Shown: piece by piece, positions 44,420 through 52,041 of the stretch
How the letters are laid out: each line of letters starts with the position of its first letter
Numbering within the stretch: position 1 is the stretch's first letter
Position numbers and translations under genes: made by a program
NCBI RefSeq assembly: GCF_000313755.1
Contig: NZ_AMZB01000121.1
Location: 1 to 64,000 of the forward strand
DNA: 64,000 nucleotides
Direction of reading: 5' to 3'
Source of the DNA: Pseudomonas nitroreducens TX1
GTDB taxonomy: Bacteria; Pseudomonadota; Gammaproteobacteria; Pseudomonadales; Pseudomonadaceae
The notes under the pieces: generated by a model
The model's input: the letters and a program-made list of their open reading frames with translations, nothing else
Databases searched by the model: none
What the model was told of the DNA's origin: nothing

Positions 44420-44549
44420 GTATTTCCTCGCACCCGCCGCGCACCGGGGCAATGTTTTGAACACCCGGGCGCGGAGCCGGGTGGTTTGAGATCAATGACC
44501 TCGAGCAACCACCCGGCATGAGCCGGATGGTTGGTCCAGCTCACTGAGC
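44420..44549 (-). ncRNA. structured leader A (upstream of DUF3150 gene)
   Basis: A full copy of the array leader: from 5' on the minus strand, hairpin ending CCGGGTGGTT, a spacer with CTCGAGGTCAT, hairpin CCACCCGG-loop-CCGGGTGT, and a third hairpin CCCC-GGTGCGCGG-CGGG directly before the GAGGAAATACC ribosome binding site. Copies C and E share most of the sequence over about 130 bp. Confidence 0.75.
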
Positions 44550-44557
44550 AAGGTTTT

Positions 44558-44571
44558 GCCCCCGAAGGGGC
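44558..44571 (-). terminator. UUCG hairpin after the 90-residue gene
   Basis: GCCCC-TTCG-GGGGC on the minus strand, immediately after the stop at 44573. Stable tetraloop; no U tract. Confidence 0.5.
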
Positions 44572-44572
44572 G

Positions 44573-44845
44573 TTACAGCAGACGCAGAATCGTGCCTTCT
44601 CCCAGTGGTGTACGTTGGGAGTAGCCGTACTCTGTTTTGTCCAGCACGTAGGAGTGGGTCTGACGCATCCAGACGAAGCTCAGGATGAGGGCGTTGCCTT
44701 CCTCCCGAAATCGCAGGTCGCGTGCAAACGTCCCGACCTCGTCGATGTATCCCTGGAGCTCAGCTTGGGTAAGCCGAACACCAGTGGATTCCCGGCGAAA
44801 GTGAAGAACGCTGTCTACTGACTGCCCATTGACTTGAGTTTCCAT
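44573..44845 (-). CDS. small protein of unknown function (90 residues)
   Basis: Starts at ATG 44845 with a GGGAGGG site. A soluble alpha/beta protein containing LTQAELQGYIDEV and a beta-rich end. It lies between the CobT-like and DUF3150 genes with its own leader and 3' hairpin. No family recognised. Confidence 0.58.
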   Translation of the reverse strand: METQVNGQSVDSVLHFRRESTGVRLTQAELQGYIDEVGTFARDLRFREEGNALILSFVWMRQTHSYVLDKTEYGYSQRTPLGEGTILRLL

Positions 44846-44913
44846 TGAATTGCCCTCCCCCGCCGCGCACGGGGTATTCATGAGAACACCCGGGCGCGGA
44901 GCCGGATGGGTTC
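44846..44913 (-). ncRNA. structured leader B (partial copy, upstream of 90-residue gene)
   Basis: Keeps the SD-proximal hairpin CCCC-GTGCGCGG-CGGGG and the neighbouring CCGG-CTCCGCGC-CCGGGTG arm; the rest of the 130-bp element is missing. Confidence 0.65.
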
Positions 44914-44934
44914 CGGCCGTAGCGGGGAGAAGAA

Positions 44935-44950
44935 CCGCCCCGAAGGGCGG
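44935..44950 (-). terminator. UUCG hairpin after the CobT-like gene
   Basis: CCGCCC-TTCG-GGGCGG, 10 nt after the stop at 44960. Same loop type as other 3' hairpins here. Confidence 0.55.
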
Positions 44951-44959
44951 CTTCGATGG

Positions 44960-46951
44960 TTACATCAACAGCTGTTTGGCTTGCTCCAGCAGAGCTGGGC
45001 CAACGTCATCAGCGGTCGCTGCTTGGGCGAACGGAATACCTTCCTGCGCCAGCCAGTCCGTGCGGACGTGCTGACCAATGAGGAGGTACACCACCTTGAT
45101 GCCAGCTTCGACTGCAGAAGCGGTCTGCTGGACAGCAAGTTCTACACACGAGGGTGCGCCATCGGTGAGGACGAACATCAGTTTCCTCTGTGCCGGATGA
45201 GCAGCCAGGCGTTGAGCAGCTTGGAAAACAGCTTCGCCGATGGGGGTGTGATTCCCGCCGGTGATGCTGTCGAGACCGCCTATACGTTCCACCGCAGTCT
45301 GGTGCGAGTCCCCGAAGGTACGCACCAGGGTATTGAGGTGGCCAGTTTTTGGAGCGAACCCCAGAAACTCACGGGGCGTGTTGATACGTTCGAAAACCTT
45401 CTCCATTACCAGCATGGACTGCTGGATGGACTTGGCCACAGTGAGTACCTCGAACTGTTTCTCATCAATCGCCACTCCGGCTTTAAGAGCCTCAGACTTC
45501 TCTTTGGCTTTGGCCAGGAGCAGTGCCTCGTCAACATAGTTCGTTGAGCTCGACAGATCTCCGAGTACGGAAACAGCGGCAGTAGGAAGGATCGCCTCTT
45601 CTTTACGTTCAAAGATTCGACCATCCCCCATTCCTGCACGGTAGAGGTGCGACTGTCCGAGTGTTCCGCGGCGCGCCGAGTAGACGTCCGCTTCCTCTCG
45701 GTTCAACAGGTAGGCCTGCAGCTTCGTGGCCAGCACGTTGACCTTGCGGTCGAGTGCATCAGCCAGTTCGCGAGCACGGTCCTTGTTGGAGGGACAAACC
45801 AGCATCCCCTCAACCAGGCCCTGTACCTTTCCTGCCCCAAGTGAGGGCTTGAACTCCACGTCACCAGGCTCGACCTCGAAGGCCGGGACCGGAACAGCAT
45901 CCTTGTAGTCCGGGTTGGTCCCGTTCTGAATGCTGGCCGCGAGTTGTTGGAGAACTTTTCCCATGTCCATGACTTCGGAGTCATCCCCGCCATCGCTGCT
46001 GAGCATCTGCTCAATCAGTTCAGCCAGGTCGACGCTGTTTTTCCCCTGGCCTTGGCCCTGGGAGTCATCGGACGTGTTTTCTGCATCGCCATCATTGCTA
46101 CCCTGACTTCCGGATTTACCGTCGTCAGGTTCCTGATCGTCATCTTGGCTCTGGCCTTGACCAGCATCTTGATTCTGATCTTCTTCCTCATCGCCCTCCC
46201 CTTCTCCTTCCGGATCAGGTTGAGCGTCCTGGTCTTCCCCCTCGTTTTCCTCCGACTGTTCGTCTTCAGGCTCGTCTTGGGGTTGATCATCCTGCTGGTC
46301 ACGCTGCTGCTTCAGCATCTCAATGAGCCGAAGGGTGAGAAGCCCGGCGTCCTCAGTGGAGCGAACGTTCGGGTACTCAGCCAACAGAATGGTTTCCAGG
46401 TTTTCGCGAATCTGATCGGCGTGCTCACCGAAGTGGGCATCAAAGTTTTCCCTGATCAGCTCTACAGCTGGCAGGTACTCGCTCCACCGGCGACTGCGAA
46501 GGAAGCACAGGGTGTAGCTTGCGAAGGCTTCTTGGGGGCTTTGGCTACCGTCACGGAAGATCTGACGATCAATCATGATCGCCGCTCCACGACGGAAGTA
46601 GTGCTCAGAACGGCGCGAAGCAACCGTCTGCGCATACTCCATGTACACGTCGTCTACCGCATTCAACAGCATGCCCGCGAACGGACCATGCTCTGCGTTG
46701 AATTGCTGGTAGTACGGGACATTGCTGTGCATGCAATGCCCTACTTCGTGATAGCCCGTACGTTTGAACAGGGTGAGGTCGTCGTCAGTCAGCTTTGCCG
46801 GCAGAGCAGGCAGGTAGACAGTCTTTCCGTCCGTTCGTGGTGCTTCATTTGGACGTACAACGAATTTGAGCCCTGAATTTCTGGCCAGTACACGGAGGAA
46901 CGAAATCCAACCGTCCTGGAACTTTTGTGTGGCGCGTTGCAACTTGCTCAT
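44960..46951 (-). CDS. CobT-like VWA-domain protein with HExxH motif
   Basis: 663 residues. The N-terminal region has GYHEVGHCMHS (HExxH) near residue 68, the centre (about 225-320) is a long Asp/Glu/Gln/Ser-rich tract, and the C-terminal third is a VWA domain: SVLGDLSSSTNYVDEA gives the MIDAS DxSxS and FVLTDGAPS its second Asp. This is the layout of the CobT subunit and of CobT-like phage/plasmid proteins. No cobalamin gene is nearby, so a role as substrate adaptor for the CobS-like AAA+ ATPase is more likely than cobalt chelation. Starts 2 nt after the preceding gene. Confidence 0.83.
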   Translation of the reverse strand: MSKLQRATQKFQDGWISFLRVLARNSGLKFVVRPNEAPRTDGKTVYLPALPAKLTDDDLTLFKRTGYHEVGHCMHSNVPYYQQFNAEHGPFAGMLLNAVDDVYMEYAQTVASRRSEHYFRRGAAIMIDRQIFRDGSQSPQEAFASYTLCFLRSRRWSEYLPAVELIRENFDAHFGEHADQIRENLETILLAEYPNVRSTEDAGLLTLRLIEMLKQQRDQQDDQPQDEPEDEQSEENEGEDQDAQPDPEGEGEGDEEEDQNQDAGQGQSQDDDQEPDDGKSGSQGSNDGDAENTSDDSQGQGQGKNSVDLAELIEQMLSSDGGDDSEVMDMGKVLQQLAASIQNGTNPDYKDAVPVPAFEVEPGDVEFKPSLGAGKVQGLVEGMLVCPSNKDRARELADALDRKVNVLATKLQAYLLNREEADVYSARRGTLGQSHLYRAGMGDGRIFERKEEAILPTAAVSVLGDLSSSTNYVDEALLLAKAKEKSEALKAGVAIDEKQFEVLTVAKSIQQSMLVMEKVFERINTPREFLGFAPKTGHLNTLVRTFGDSHQTAVERIGGLDSITGGNHTPIGEAVFQAAQRLAAHPAQRKLMFVLTDGAPSCVELAVQQTASAVEAGIKVVYLLIGQHVRTDWLAQEGIPFAQAATADDVGPALLEQAKQLLM

Positions 46952-46953
46952 GA

Positions 46954-47169
46954 TCAGACTCCCTTCCGGATCGCATGGGCTTTCAGGGTGTGCTCCTCGG
47001 CTTTCCCACGCAGGTCACGGAGATCCTGAGTGGGCACTTCGAAGCGGGTGTAGATCACTTGGTCTGCAACGTGCGCTGCCCATTTCAGGTACACGCGGGC
47101 GGCAACCCGGTGGTACTTGATCAGGACTTTGTTTTTGGCTGCATTGATTGCTTTCTGGAACATATTCAT
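46954..47169 (-). CDS. small basic protein upstream of the CobT-like gene
   Basis: 71 residues from ATG 47169, preceded by GAGGGAATACCC. Lys/Arg-rich helices (AINAAKNKVLIKYHRVAARVY). It runs 2 nt into the CobT-like gene, so they are co-translated; leader C precedes it. No family recognised. Confidence 0.58.
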   Translation of the reverse strand: MNMFQKAINAAKNKVLIKYHRVAARVYLKWAAHVADQVIYTRFEVPTQDLRDLRGKAEEHTLKAHAIRKGV

Positions 47170-47170
47170 G

Positions 47171-47302
47171 GGTATTCCCTCGCTCCCGCCGCGCACGGGG
47201 CATTTGAAAAACACCCGGGCGCGGAGCCGGGTGTGTGTGAGATCGATGACCTCGAGCAAACACCCGGCTTGTGAGCCGGATGTTTGGTCCAGCTCACTGA
47301 GC
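47171..47302 (-). ncRNA. structured leader C (upstream of 71-residue gene and CobT-like gene)
   Basis: Full copy with hairpins CATCCGG-loop-CCGGGTG, ACACCCGG-CTCCGCGC-CCGGGTGT and CCCC-GTGCGCGG-CGGG before GAGGGAATA. The middle hairpin has an 8-nt loop and 8-bp stem. Confidence 0.75.
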
Positions 47303-47307
47303 GGTGG

Positions 47308-47329
47308 TGACTACCCCGAAGGGCAGTCA
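47308..47329 (-). terminator. UUCG hairpin after the 86-residue gene
   Basis: TGACTGCCC-TTCG-GGGTAGTCA, 8 nt after the stop at 47338. The stem is complete over 9 bp with one mismatch. Confidence 0.55.
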
Positions 47330-47337
47330 CCTTGGGA

Positions 47338-47598
47338 TCAGCAGGATTTCCCGCGGATCAAATCGGCTTCCAGGTCATGACGCAGAACCTGGTGACGATG
47401 ACTCCAGAACTGCTCCTTGCTCCGCACGTGGATCGCGGGGCTATGGCGCTGTTCATTGGCGCGAGCCAACACCTTCTTGGCAAGCCTTTTGGCCTTGCGG
47501 CCGTGGAGCTTGCTCATCAAGCGGTGATACGCATGGAGCACGTAGCCAATCCAGAACATGTCCAGAGCAGCATCAGCTTTTGCGAAAGCAGCTTTCAT
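47338..47598 (-). CDS. small basic protein of unknown function (86 residues)
   Basis: A Lys/Arg/His-rich helical protein (LMSKLHGRKAKRLAKKVLAR). GAGAGG site before the ATG at 47598; leader D precedes it. Resembles the 71-residue neighbour in basic helical character, so nucleic-acid binding is possible. No family recognised. Confidence 0.55.
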   Translation of the reverse strand: MKAAFAKADAALDMFWIGYVLHAYHRLMSKLHGRKAKRLAKKVLARANEQRHSPAIHVRSKEQFWSHRHQVLRHDLEADLIRGKSC

Positions 47599-47600
47599 AT

Positions 47601-47710
47601 GAATTACCTCTCACCCGCCGCGCACGGGAAATGAAGAAATTAAGCCCGGGCGCGGTGCCGGGCTTGTTGGTACAAACCCAGCTAAGCCGGATCAGATCCA
47701 GCTCTAGTGG
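47601..47710 (-). ncRNA. structured leader D with compensatory changes
   Basis: Diverged copy. The middle hairpin reads AAGCCCGG-CACCGCGC-CCGGGCTT where other copies read ACACCCGG-loop-CCGGGTGT: both arms changed together, preserving pairing. The SD-proximal hairpin CCCG-TGCGCGG-CGGG is intact. Confidence 0.72.
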
Positions 47711-47713
47711 AGG

Positions 47714-47733
47714 GATAGGCCGAATGGCCTGTC
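47714..47733 (-). terminator. hairpin after the 273-residue gene
   Basis: GACAGGCC-ATTC-GGCCTATC directly after the stop at 47734. Confidence 0.5.
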
Positions 47734-48555
47734 TTATAGGAACAGGGACATTCCGAGGTCGATCACCGTCTCGACTTTCATCTTGACGGGACCGAGCAGG
47801 TCGGCATTTTCGAGCGCCTTCAGAACCTGCGGCGATCCCCGGTACCAGTCCATCTCTTCGATGTCCTGGCGTTGGAAAGGTCGCATTGGGTCCAGGGTGT
47901 ACTCAGCATCACTCTCAACCTCGAATTCCGCTCCAGCTTTCTTGAGTTCGGCAAGAAAAGCCCGAACACAGACATCCAGAACAGTCTCCTCGGTTTTGAG
48001 TCTCCACAGCCCCTTCCCGCACGGAAGCAGTATTGAACTGTCGATGAAGCCTCGCTCCTCGAAAATCTCGCGCGCCTTCGGGGACATGGTTGCCCACTCC
48101 TGTTCAGACGCGATGCCTATGCGAATGGCTGTCCCATTGAAGGCGACTTCCACTGCATTCCCTGCCATCCGGAAGCCCAGGGGAAATCCCGCATCGATCA
48201 GCACCCGAACAACCTCCTCCAGCTGGGCAAGCCCACTGTTGAATTGGCTGGTCGTGCAACCTTTGACGCGGGCGTATAGCCCCCGGTGCTTAAGAGCGAA
48301 CTCCATGACTACTGCGTTAGCCAGGTTGAGCTTCAGTTGGGAAGTCTCAATCGGTTGAGGCGAATAGCCATTGCTGCGAGCTTCGGTGACTTGGGCACAT
48401 ACGTGATCCCAGGCCTCATCTGCTGAACTGCATTGGAGCTCTTTCTTTCCGGACACACCATGACCGACGTTCCCCTCCCACACTGTCATGAGGAAGGAGT
48501 TGACGTCGGCCTGGACTGCTTTGAATCGACCGGCTTCGTTGGTCAGGTAGTACAT
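47734..48555 (-). CDS. protein of unknown function with a WGR-like N-terminus, coupled to the CobS-like gene
   Basis: 273 residues. Residues 1-65 resemble a WGR domain: a short strand, VWEGNVGHGVSGKKELQ, then a helix and NGYSPQ. The remaining 200 residues show no family match. The start is 12 nt after the CobS-like stop, so it belongs to the same transcript. WGR domains bind nucleic acid in other proteins; here the assignment is tentative. Confidence 0.6.
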   Translation of the reverse strand: MYYLTNEAGRFKAVQADVNSFLMTVWEGNVGHGVSGKKELQCSSADEAWDHVCAQVTEARSNGYSPQPIETSQLKLNLANAVVMEFALKHRGLYARVKGCTTSQFNSGLAQLEEVVRVLIDAGFPLGFRMAGNAVEVAFNGTAIRIGIASEQEWATMSPKAREIFEERGFIDSSILLPCGKGLWRLKTEETVLDVCVRAFLAELKKAGAEFEVESDAEYTLDPMRPFQRQDIEEMDWYRGSPQVLKALENADLLGPVKMKVETVIDLGMSLFL

Positions 48556-48567
48556 CTTCTGACCCCC

Positions 48568-49686
48568 TTAGGCCGCCTGAGTAGCAGGCTTAACTGCCGA
48601 CTTGATCGCATCCAGTTGATCCGCCACCGAAGTGGTGTACTCCTCTGGAAGCTCAAGCTGGCGACCGAACGTTTCCTCAAAGAGCTCAACAGCAAGCTGC
48701 TGGTCTGCTTCCTCAAGGTTGGCGTAGATCGCGTCAGTGAACGACTCGTGCAGGTCCCCATAGATCGCAAGCTTGTTGACCCAGCGCTTCAGCTCCCGGA
48801 AGGAGATGTTGTCAAACGCCTCCTCTTGCGAGAACGCAACGCGGAACCGGAATGCGAACTCGACCATCATTTGGATGGAGAGATCATCAACGCTGGTGTT
48901 CAGACCGCGCAGTGCTGCCATCTCCTTCTCCGCCGACATGAAGTTGGCTTTGAACGAGGTGAAGCGGCTGCGAACAGCGGCGTTCTGTCCCTTTGTGCCG
49001 GCGTACCGGGGATCACGAGAGGACTTGCCACCAGTGTTGTCGGTTGCGAACAACCGGAACGACGGGTGACGAACGATGTTCATCCCACCTTCGAGGCCAA
49101 GCAGATGCTTGGGGTCCAGTTCAGGGTCAATCCCATGGTGCTTCAGCGTCACGACCTCATCACCTTGGAGGATGTCGTTCAGACTGAGCAGCACGCCGGG
49201 ATTCAAGCTGCAGATTTCGTCGATGGTGCAGCTCAGGCCATGCCGGTAGGCATAGCTCAGAACTCCATCAACGCTCTTCACACCGTCCTTCCCGAGGGTA
49301 CGGAACCCTACGAGATAACCTTCGTCTACGCCGGGACCGGCGTTGATTGCGATCGAAGGACGGTTCAGTCGCCCATTGATCTGGTTGATGAGGGAGGACT
49401 TACCGGTCCCCTTCTCACCCACCAGCATGATGGAGTCCTTAGTTGCGATGCTCAGGAGAATCCGGCGAACCAGGCTCTCGTTGAACACGTAACTGCTGTC
49501 GATGCTCGGCGCGAGCGGATGACGCTCTGCCGGTACCGGAATTGGCTTCTCGAAGCCCTTGAGGGGCTTATTGAAACCGAACAGCTCGTGGACCATGACC
49601 GACTCAAATTTCTGGCTAGTAACAGCCTTGATGTGAGCCTCTTTGATCTCTGCGACGGTGATGTTTTTGTTGGTTACGTTGGTCAT
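48568..49686 (-). CDS. CobS-like MoxR-type AAA+ ATPase
   Basis: 372 residues. Walker A GEKGTGKSSL near residue 94, Walker B SCTIDEICSLN, and a sensor-1 like FRLFATDNT place it in the CobS/MoxR AAA+ group. It pairs with the VWA protein at 44960, as CobS pairs with CobT. With DUF3150 and no vitamin B12 genes, it is probably a chaperone or remodelling ATPase. ATG 49686 with a GAGGAAA site; an in-frame extension to 49815 is leader sequence. Confidence 0.85.
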   Translation of the reverse strand: MTNVTNKNITVAEIKEAHIKAVTSQKFESVMVHELFGFNKPLKGFEKPIPVPAERHPLAPSIDSSYVFNESLVRRILLSIATKDSIMLVGEKGTGKSSLINQINGRLNRPSIAINAGPGVDEGYLVGFRTLGKDGVKSVDGVLSYAYRHGLSCTIDEICSLNPGVLLSLNDILQGDEVVTLKHHGIDPELDPKHLLGLEGGMNIVRHPSFRLFATDNTGGKSSRDPRYAGTKGQNAAVRSRFTSFKANFMSAEKEMAALRGLNTSVDDLSIQMMVEFAFRFRVAFSQEEAFDNISFRELKRWVNKLAIYGDLHESFTDAIYANLEEADQQLAVELFEETFGRQLELPEEYTTSVADQLDAIKSAVKPATQAA

Positions 49687-49689
49687 TTG

Positions 49690-49821
49690 TGTTTCCTCGC
49701 ACCCGCCGCGCACGGGGCAATATTTGATGACACCCGGGCGCGGAGCCGGGTGTGTTTGAGATCGATGACCTCGAGCAAACACCCGGCAATGAGCCGGATG
49801 TTTGGTCCAGCTCACTGAGCA
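49690..49821 (-). ncRNA. structured leader E (upstream of CobS-like gene)
   Basis: Full copy nearly identical to leaders A and C in the arms, the spacer with CTCGAGGTCATCGATCTC, and the SD-proximal CCCCGTGCGCGGCGGG. Confidence 0.75.
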
Positions 49822-49826
49822 AGGAA

Positions 49827-49842
49827 GGCCCCTTTCAGGGCC
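49827..49842 (-). terminator. hairpin after the 144-residue gene
   Basis: GGCCC-TGAAAG-GGGCC, 5 nt after the stop at 49848. Confidence 0.45.
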
Positions 49843-49847
49843 AGGAT

Positions 49848-50282
49848 TTAGACAGCTACACGCATGTGCATGGGGACCGAGTCCGGGTCGAAGAACCCGA
49901 AGATCATCATCCGCTCACACAGCTGCTCTTCCGACACTCCAGCTCGCCGAGCGAGCTGGGTTACCGTCAGGCTGCAATCGATCTGCAGGTTATTCAGAAC
50001 GGCCCAGAAGGACCGCTCAGGAAGCACTTGCACCTCAATGGTCGGCAGGAAGCCGATCATCTCGATTTTCTCAACCACACCTTCAGATTTCTGGTCGGTG
50101 ACTGATCCATGCACAAACCCCTTCTTCCACTCATCGTGGTTGACGGTGTCTGGTTCCTCTGGGTTGTCCCCTAAGGTCATCCCGCGGAGCGCAGCCAGGC
50201 GGCCTTGCTCCCACGTAGTACCGAAGTAGATCCCATCGATAACCATGAGCAGTTCACTGTCTTCGTATTGGCGATGTTTCAT
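49848..50282 (-). CDS. protein of unknown function with a possible helix-turn-helix
   Basis: 144 residues from ATG 50282 with a GGAG site. Residues 105-127 (SLTVTQLARRAGVSEEQLCERM) read as a helix-turn-helix. The N-terminal half is acidic. It may regulate the CobS/CobT array (inference). No family recognised. Confidence 0.6.
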   Translation of the reverse strand: MKHRQYEDSELLMVIDGIYFGTTWEQGRLAALRGMTLGDNPEEPDTVNHDEWKKGFVHGSVTDQKSEGVVEKIEMIGFLPTIEVQVLPERSFWAVLNNLQIDCSLTVTQLARRAGVSEEQLCERMMIFGFFDPDSVPMHMRVAV

Positions 50283-50350
50283 TGCAAAGCTCCTACCCGC
50301 TGCAGCCGGGAGATTGAATTGAGAACTCCCGCCTGCAGGTCGGGAGGTGC
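50283..50350 (-). ncRNA. structured leader F (diverged copy)
   Basis: Two hairpins in the same layout: CTCCCG-ACCTGCAGG-CGGGAG and CCCGG-CTGCAG-CGGG before GGAGC. The loop and stem sequences differ from leaders A-E but the order and SD proximity match; it resembles leader G. Confidence 0.6.
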
Positions 50351-50359
50351 CGACCTGGC

Positions 50360-50533
50360 TTAGCCTGGTTGGTCTTCGTACCGGCGGGCGATGTCGGACC
50401 AGTTGCCTGGTTCCTTCGCTACCAGCCACCCCATGCACCAAGCCCTGCCCTCTTGGGACATGACTGGATATGGGTTTTGCTGACTGGTAATACCGGCTTG
50501 AAAAGCTTCTTTGCCTTCTTGAAACGCCTTCAT
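50360..50533 (-). CDS. RMF/CrpP-like small protein
   Basis: 57 residues. The pattern EGKEAFQAGITSQQNPYP followed by RAWCMGW matches the Gly-X3-Tyr/Phe-X-Ala-Gly, Asn/Cys-Pro-Tyr and Trp-X2-Gly-Trp spacing of ribosome modulation factor and the related CrpP proteins of Pseudomonas plasmids. A ribosome-linked or CrpP-like role is inferred from this pattern only. Its ATG overlaps the stop of the upstream 107-residue gene (ATGA), so the two are co-translated. Confidence 0.6.
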   Translation of the reverse strand: MKAFQEGKEAFQAGITSQQNPYPVMSQEGRAWCMGWLVAKEPGNWSDIARRYEDQPG

Positions 50534-50853
50534 TTCTGCTCTCCGCCTGAACCCGTTTGCCGGGCCGGCTCACCGATGTGCTTCATCTCCACATGACTGG
50601 CCGCAAGGGCCAGGTCCAACGCAAACCTCGTTACGAGGAATGCGATACCCAGAGGGGTATGGAGAAGGATCGGTTTGAGCAAGTTTCTTATGATGTTCGT
50701 GGTGCTCAGCACGCGGTCAGCCATACGAACCGACCAATACAGCGCCGGAACTATTGCTTTGGGTGCAGGCACATCTCCACCGCATCTAACAAATAGAGCG
50801 AACCCTATCGAGAGTCTTAGGTTGGAAACGAACTTCGGTTTATTTTTCTTCAT
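50530..50853 (-). CDS. small membrane-associated protein (107 residues)
   Basis: From ATG 50853 with an AAGG site. A basic N-terminus and weakly hydrophobic stretches (LGIAFLVTRFALDLALAA) suggest membrane association. Coupled to the RMF-like gene by ATGA. No family recognised. Confidence 0.5.
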   Translation of the reverse strand: MKKNKPKFVSNLRLSIGFALFVRCGGDVPAPKAIVPALYWSVRMADRVLSTTNIIRNLLKPILLHTPLGIAFLVTRFALDLALAASHVEMKHIGEPARQTGSGGEQK

Positions 50854-50961
50854 GGTGTTCACCTTTGAGTTGTTTGTTAGGACATAGATTTCTCCTGTGC
50901 TAACCCCGAAGGTGATTCTTCCCCTAGGGGAGTTCACACCCCCAGGGTTATCCATGGAAAG

Positions 50962-51084
50962 TTACATCGTGCTGCTTCGTGTTCCGCCCACGTGTTCTCC
51001 GGCATGCCGGCGTTCAACGTAGTCACAGACCCAGTAAATGGCGAATGCCAACACCAGTATTCCGATCGTCACACTGAAAGACAT
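50962..51084 (-). CDS. 40-residue single-span membrane protein
   Basis: Begins MSFSVTIGILVLAFAIYW, one membrane helix, followed by a charged tail with several Arg and His. A GAGGAT site precedes the ATG. Supported by the start context and helix only. Confidence 0.45.
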   Translation of the reverse strand: MSFSVTIGILVLAFAIYWVCDYVERRHAGEHVGGTRSSTM

Positions 51085-51136
51085 AGTCGCATCCTCGCGA
51101 TAGGGAAAAAGAGTTTCTTTCGAACCTCATATCACC

Positions 51137-51382
51137 TTAAGGGCTGCGTGCACGTTTCTTAGCTCGACGCGATTTTCGTTTTACCGTGCGCGTCGGCGTC
51201 TGTTTCGGACGCTTCTTTCGACCCTGAACCGTTGAGTTCAACGTAATGAGTGCAGTCATCAGTATGGAAACCATAAAGACTATGCGGAGTTCATTAGTAG
51301 ACCATCCTACGAACAGAGAAGAGGCAGAAGCACCCATGATGGACGCGATGATCACGACCATCAGGTTTTTGATATAGCTCAT
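51137..51382 (-). CDS. 81-residue two-span membrane protein with basic tail
   Basis: Two hydrophobic helices (about residues 5-25 and 33-51) and a C-terminal tail of about 25 residues rich in Lys and Arg. A weak GGAGG site lies near the ATG. Function unknown. Confidence 0.5.
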   Translation of the reverse strand: MSYIKNLMVVIIASIMGASASSLFVGWSTNELRIVFMVSILMTALITLNSTVQGRKKRPKQTPTRTVKRKSRRAKKRARSP

Positions 51383-51464
51383 TTTGCCTCCAAAGTTCCG
51401 CCGTCGCGTGTTGGGTTAAAACACGTCCAGGGCGTCCCGCCGGAAGTGTTGAACTTCCGGCCCG

Positions 51465-51488
51465 GGAGGGCTGGAAAATTAGCCCTCC
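51465..51488 (-). terminator. hairpin overlapping the 165-residue gene stop
   Basis: GGAGGGCT-AATTTTCC-AGCCCTCC, 8-bp perfect stem that includes the stop codon at 51479-51481. Confidence 0.55.
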
Positions 51489-51976
51489 GGTTGGAGGAAA
51501 AGCGGCGGTTGATCGTCGAAGCCCAGGGAGAAATCGAGTGCCCCTTGCTTACGCAGTTCGACTCGTTCTTTGACTCGTGCTTCTAAACGACATTTGATTT
51601 CGTCTCGAAGATCCTCGTGTTTCCACATAGGCATCGAACGGGACCAGGAGCCAAGATAATGCGCACCGTGAAACTCACTCCGAATCCTCGGAGAGAGCAG
51701 CCTGTGCGTCAGTACCTGCTTGTTTGAGCCCCAAACCACATTTACGCCTTCTTCCCCATCGGAACTGATGATCAGCTCGGAGGAGTTGGCGATGAATTTC
51801 AGACGCTCGTGGTGGGATAGATTCGAATACTCCTCAGCGAGCAAGGAGCCCTCGGCCAGATAGTTCTGCATGAGGAAGTTGCCAATCTTGCGACTGGCCA
51901 GATCTTCAGCTTCCTTGGTCTGACGTATACCTACTGCACGTTGAGCGTAGCGCTCCATTCGATAAGACTCACGCAT
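51479..51976 (-). CDS. protein of unknown function (165 residues)
   Basis: From ATG 51976 with a strong GAGGAGG site; an earlier ATG at 52006 is less likely. Mixed composition with a charged C-terminal helix (EIKCRLEARVKERVELRKQ). A nested hairpin lies in the upstream gap. No family recognised. Confidence 0.6.
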   Translation of the reverse strand: MRESYRMERYAQRAVGIRQTKEAEDLASRKIGNFLMQNYLAEGSLLAEEYSNLSHHERLKFIANSSELIISSDGEEGVNVVWGSNKQVLTHRLLSPRIRSEFHGAHYLGSWSRSMPMWKHEDLRDEIKCRLEARVKERVELRKQGALDFSLGFDDQPPLFLQPEG

Positions 51977-52041
51977 GTAGCCTCCTCGAGGGCGCACCAA
52001 CCCCATCGGGGCTGTTCCGCCCCACAGGGTTGATTTCTATT

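Noticed and set aside
43294-44460. 388-codon plus-strand open frame
   Set aside because: Antisense shadow of the DUF3150 gene; no motif and begins in low-complexity sequence.
44419-44544. N-terminal extension of the DUF3150 protein through the leader
   Set aside because: The same DNA element before other genes is in a different frame or interrupted, and the internal ATG has a good ribosome binding site. The leader is RNA/DNA structure, not protein.
45944-46876. Hydrophobic plus-strand frame resembling a membrane protein
   Set aside because: Arises opposite the Asp/Glu-rich tract of the CobT-like gene; the antisense of acidic codons reads as Leu, Ile, Val and Phe.
44960-49686. Cobalamin biosynthesis (cobaltochelatase) assignment for CobS/CobT-like genes
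   Set aside because: No cobN or other cob genes are present, and the neighbours are DUF3150 and plasmid genes.
48433-49818. 461-codon plus-strand open frame
   Set aside because: Antisense to the CobS-like ATPase and WGR-like genes, which have clear motifs.
44420-49821. CRISPR-like array from the repeated GC-rich leaders
   Set aside because: The copies are far apart, of unequal length, and always sit before genes; there are no short regular spacers or Cas genes. The Cas4-like nuclease alone is not evidence for CRISPR.
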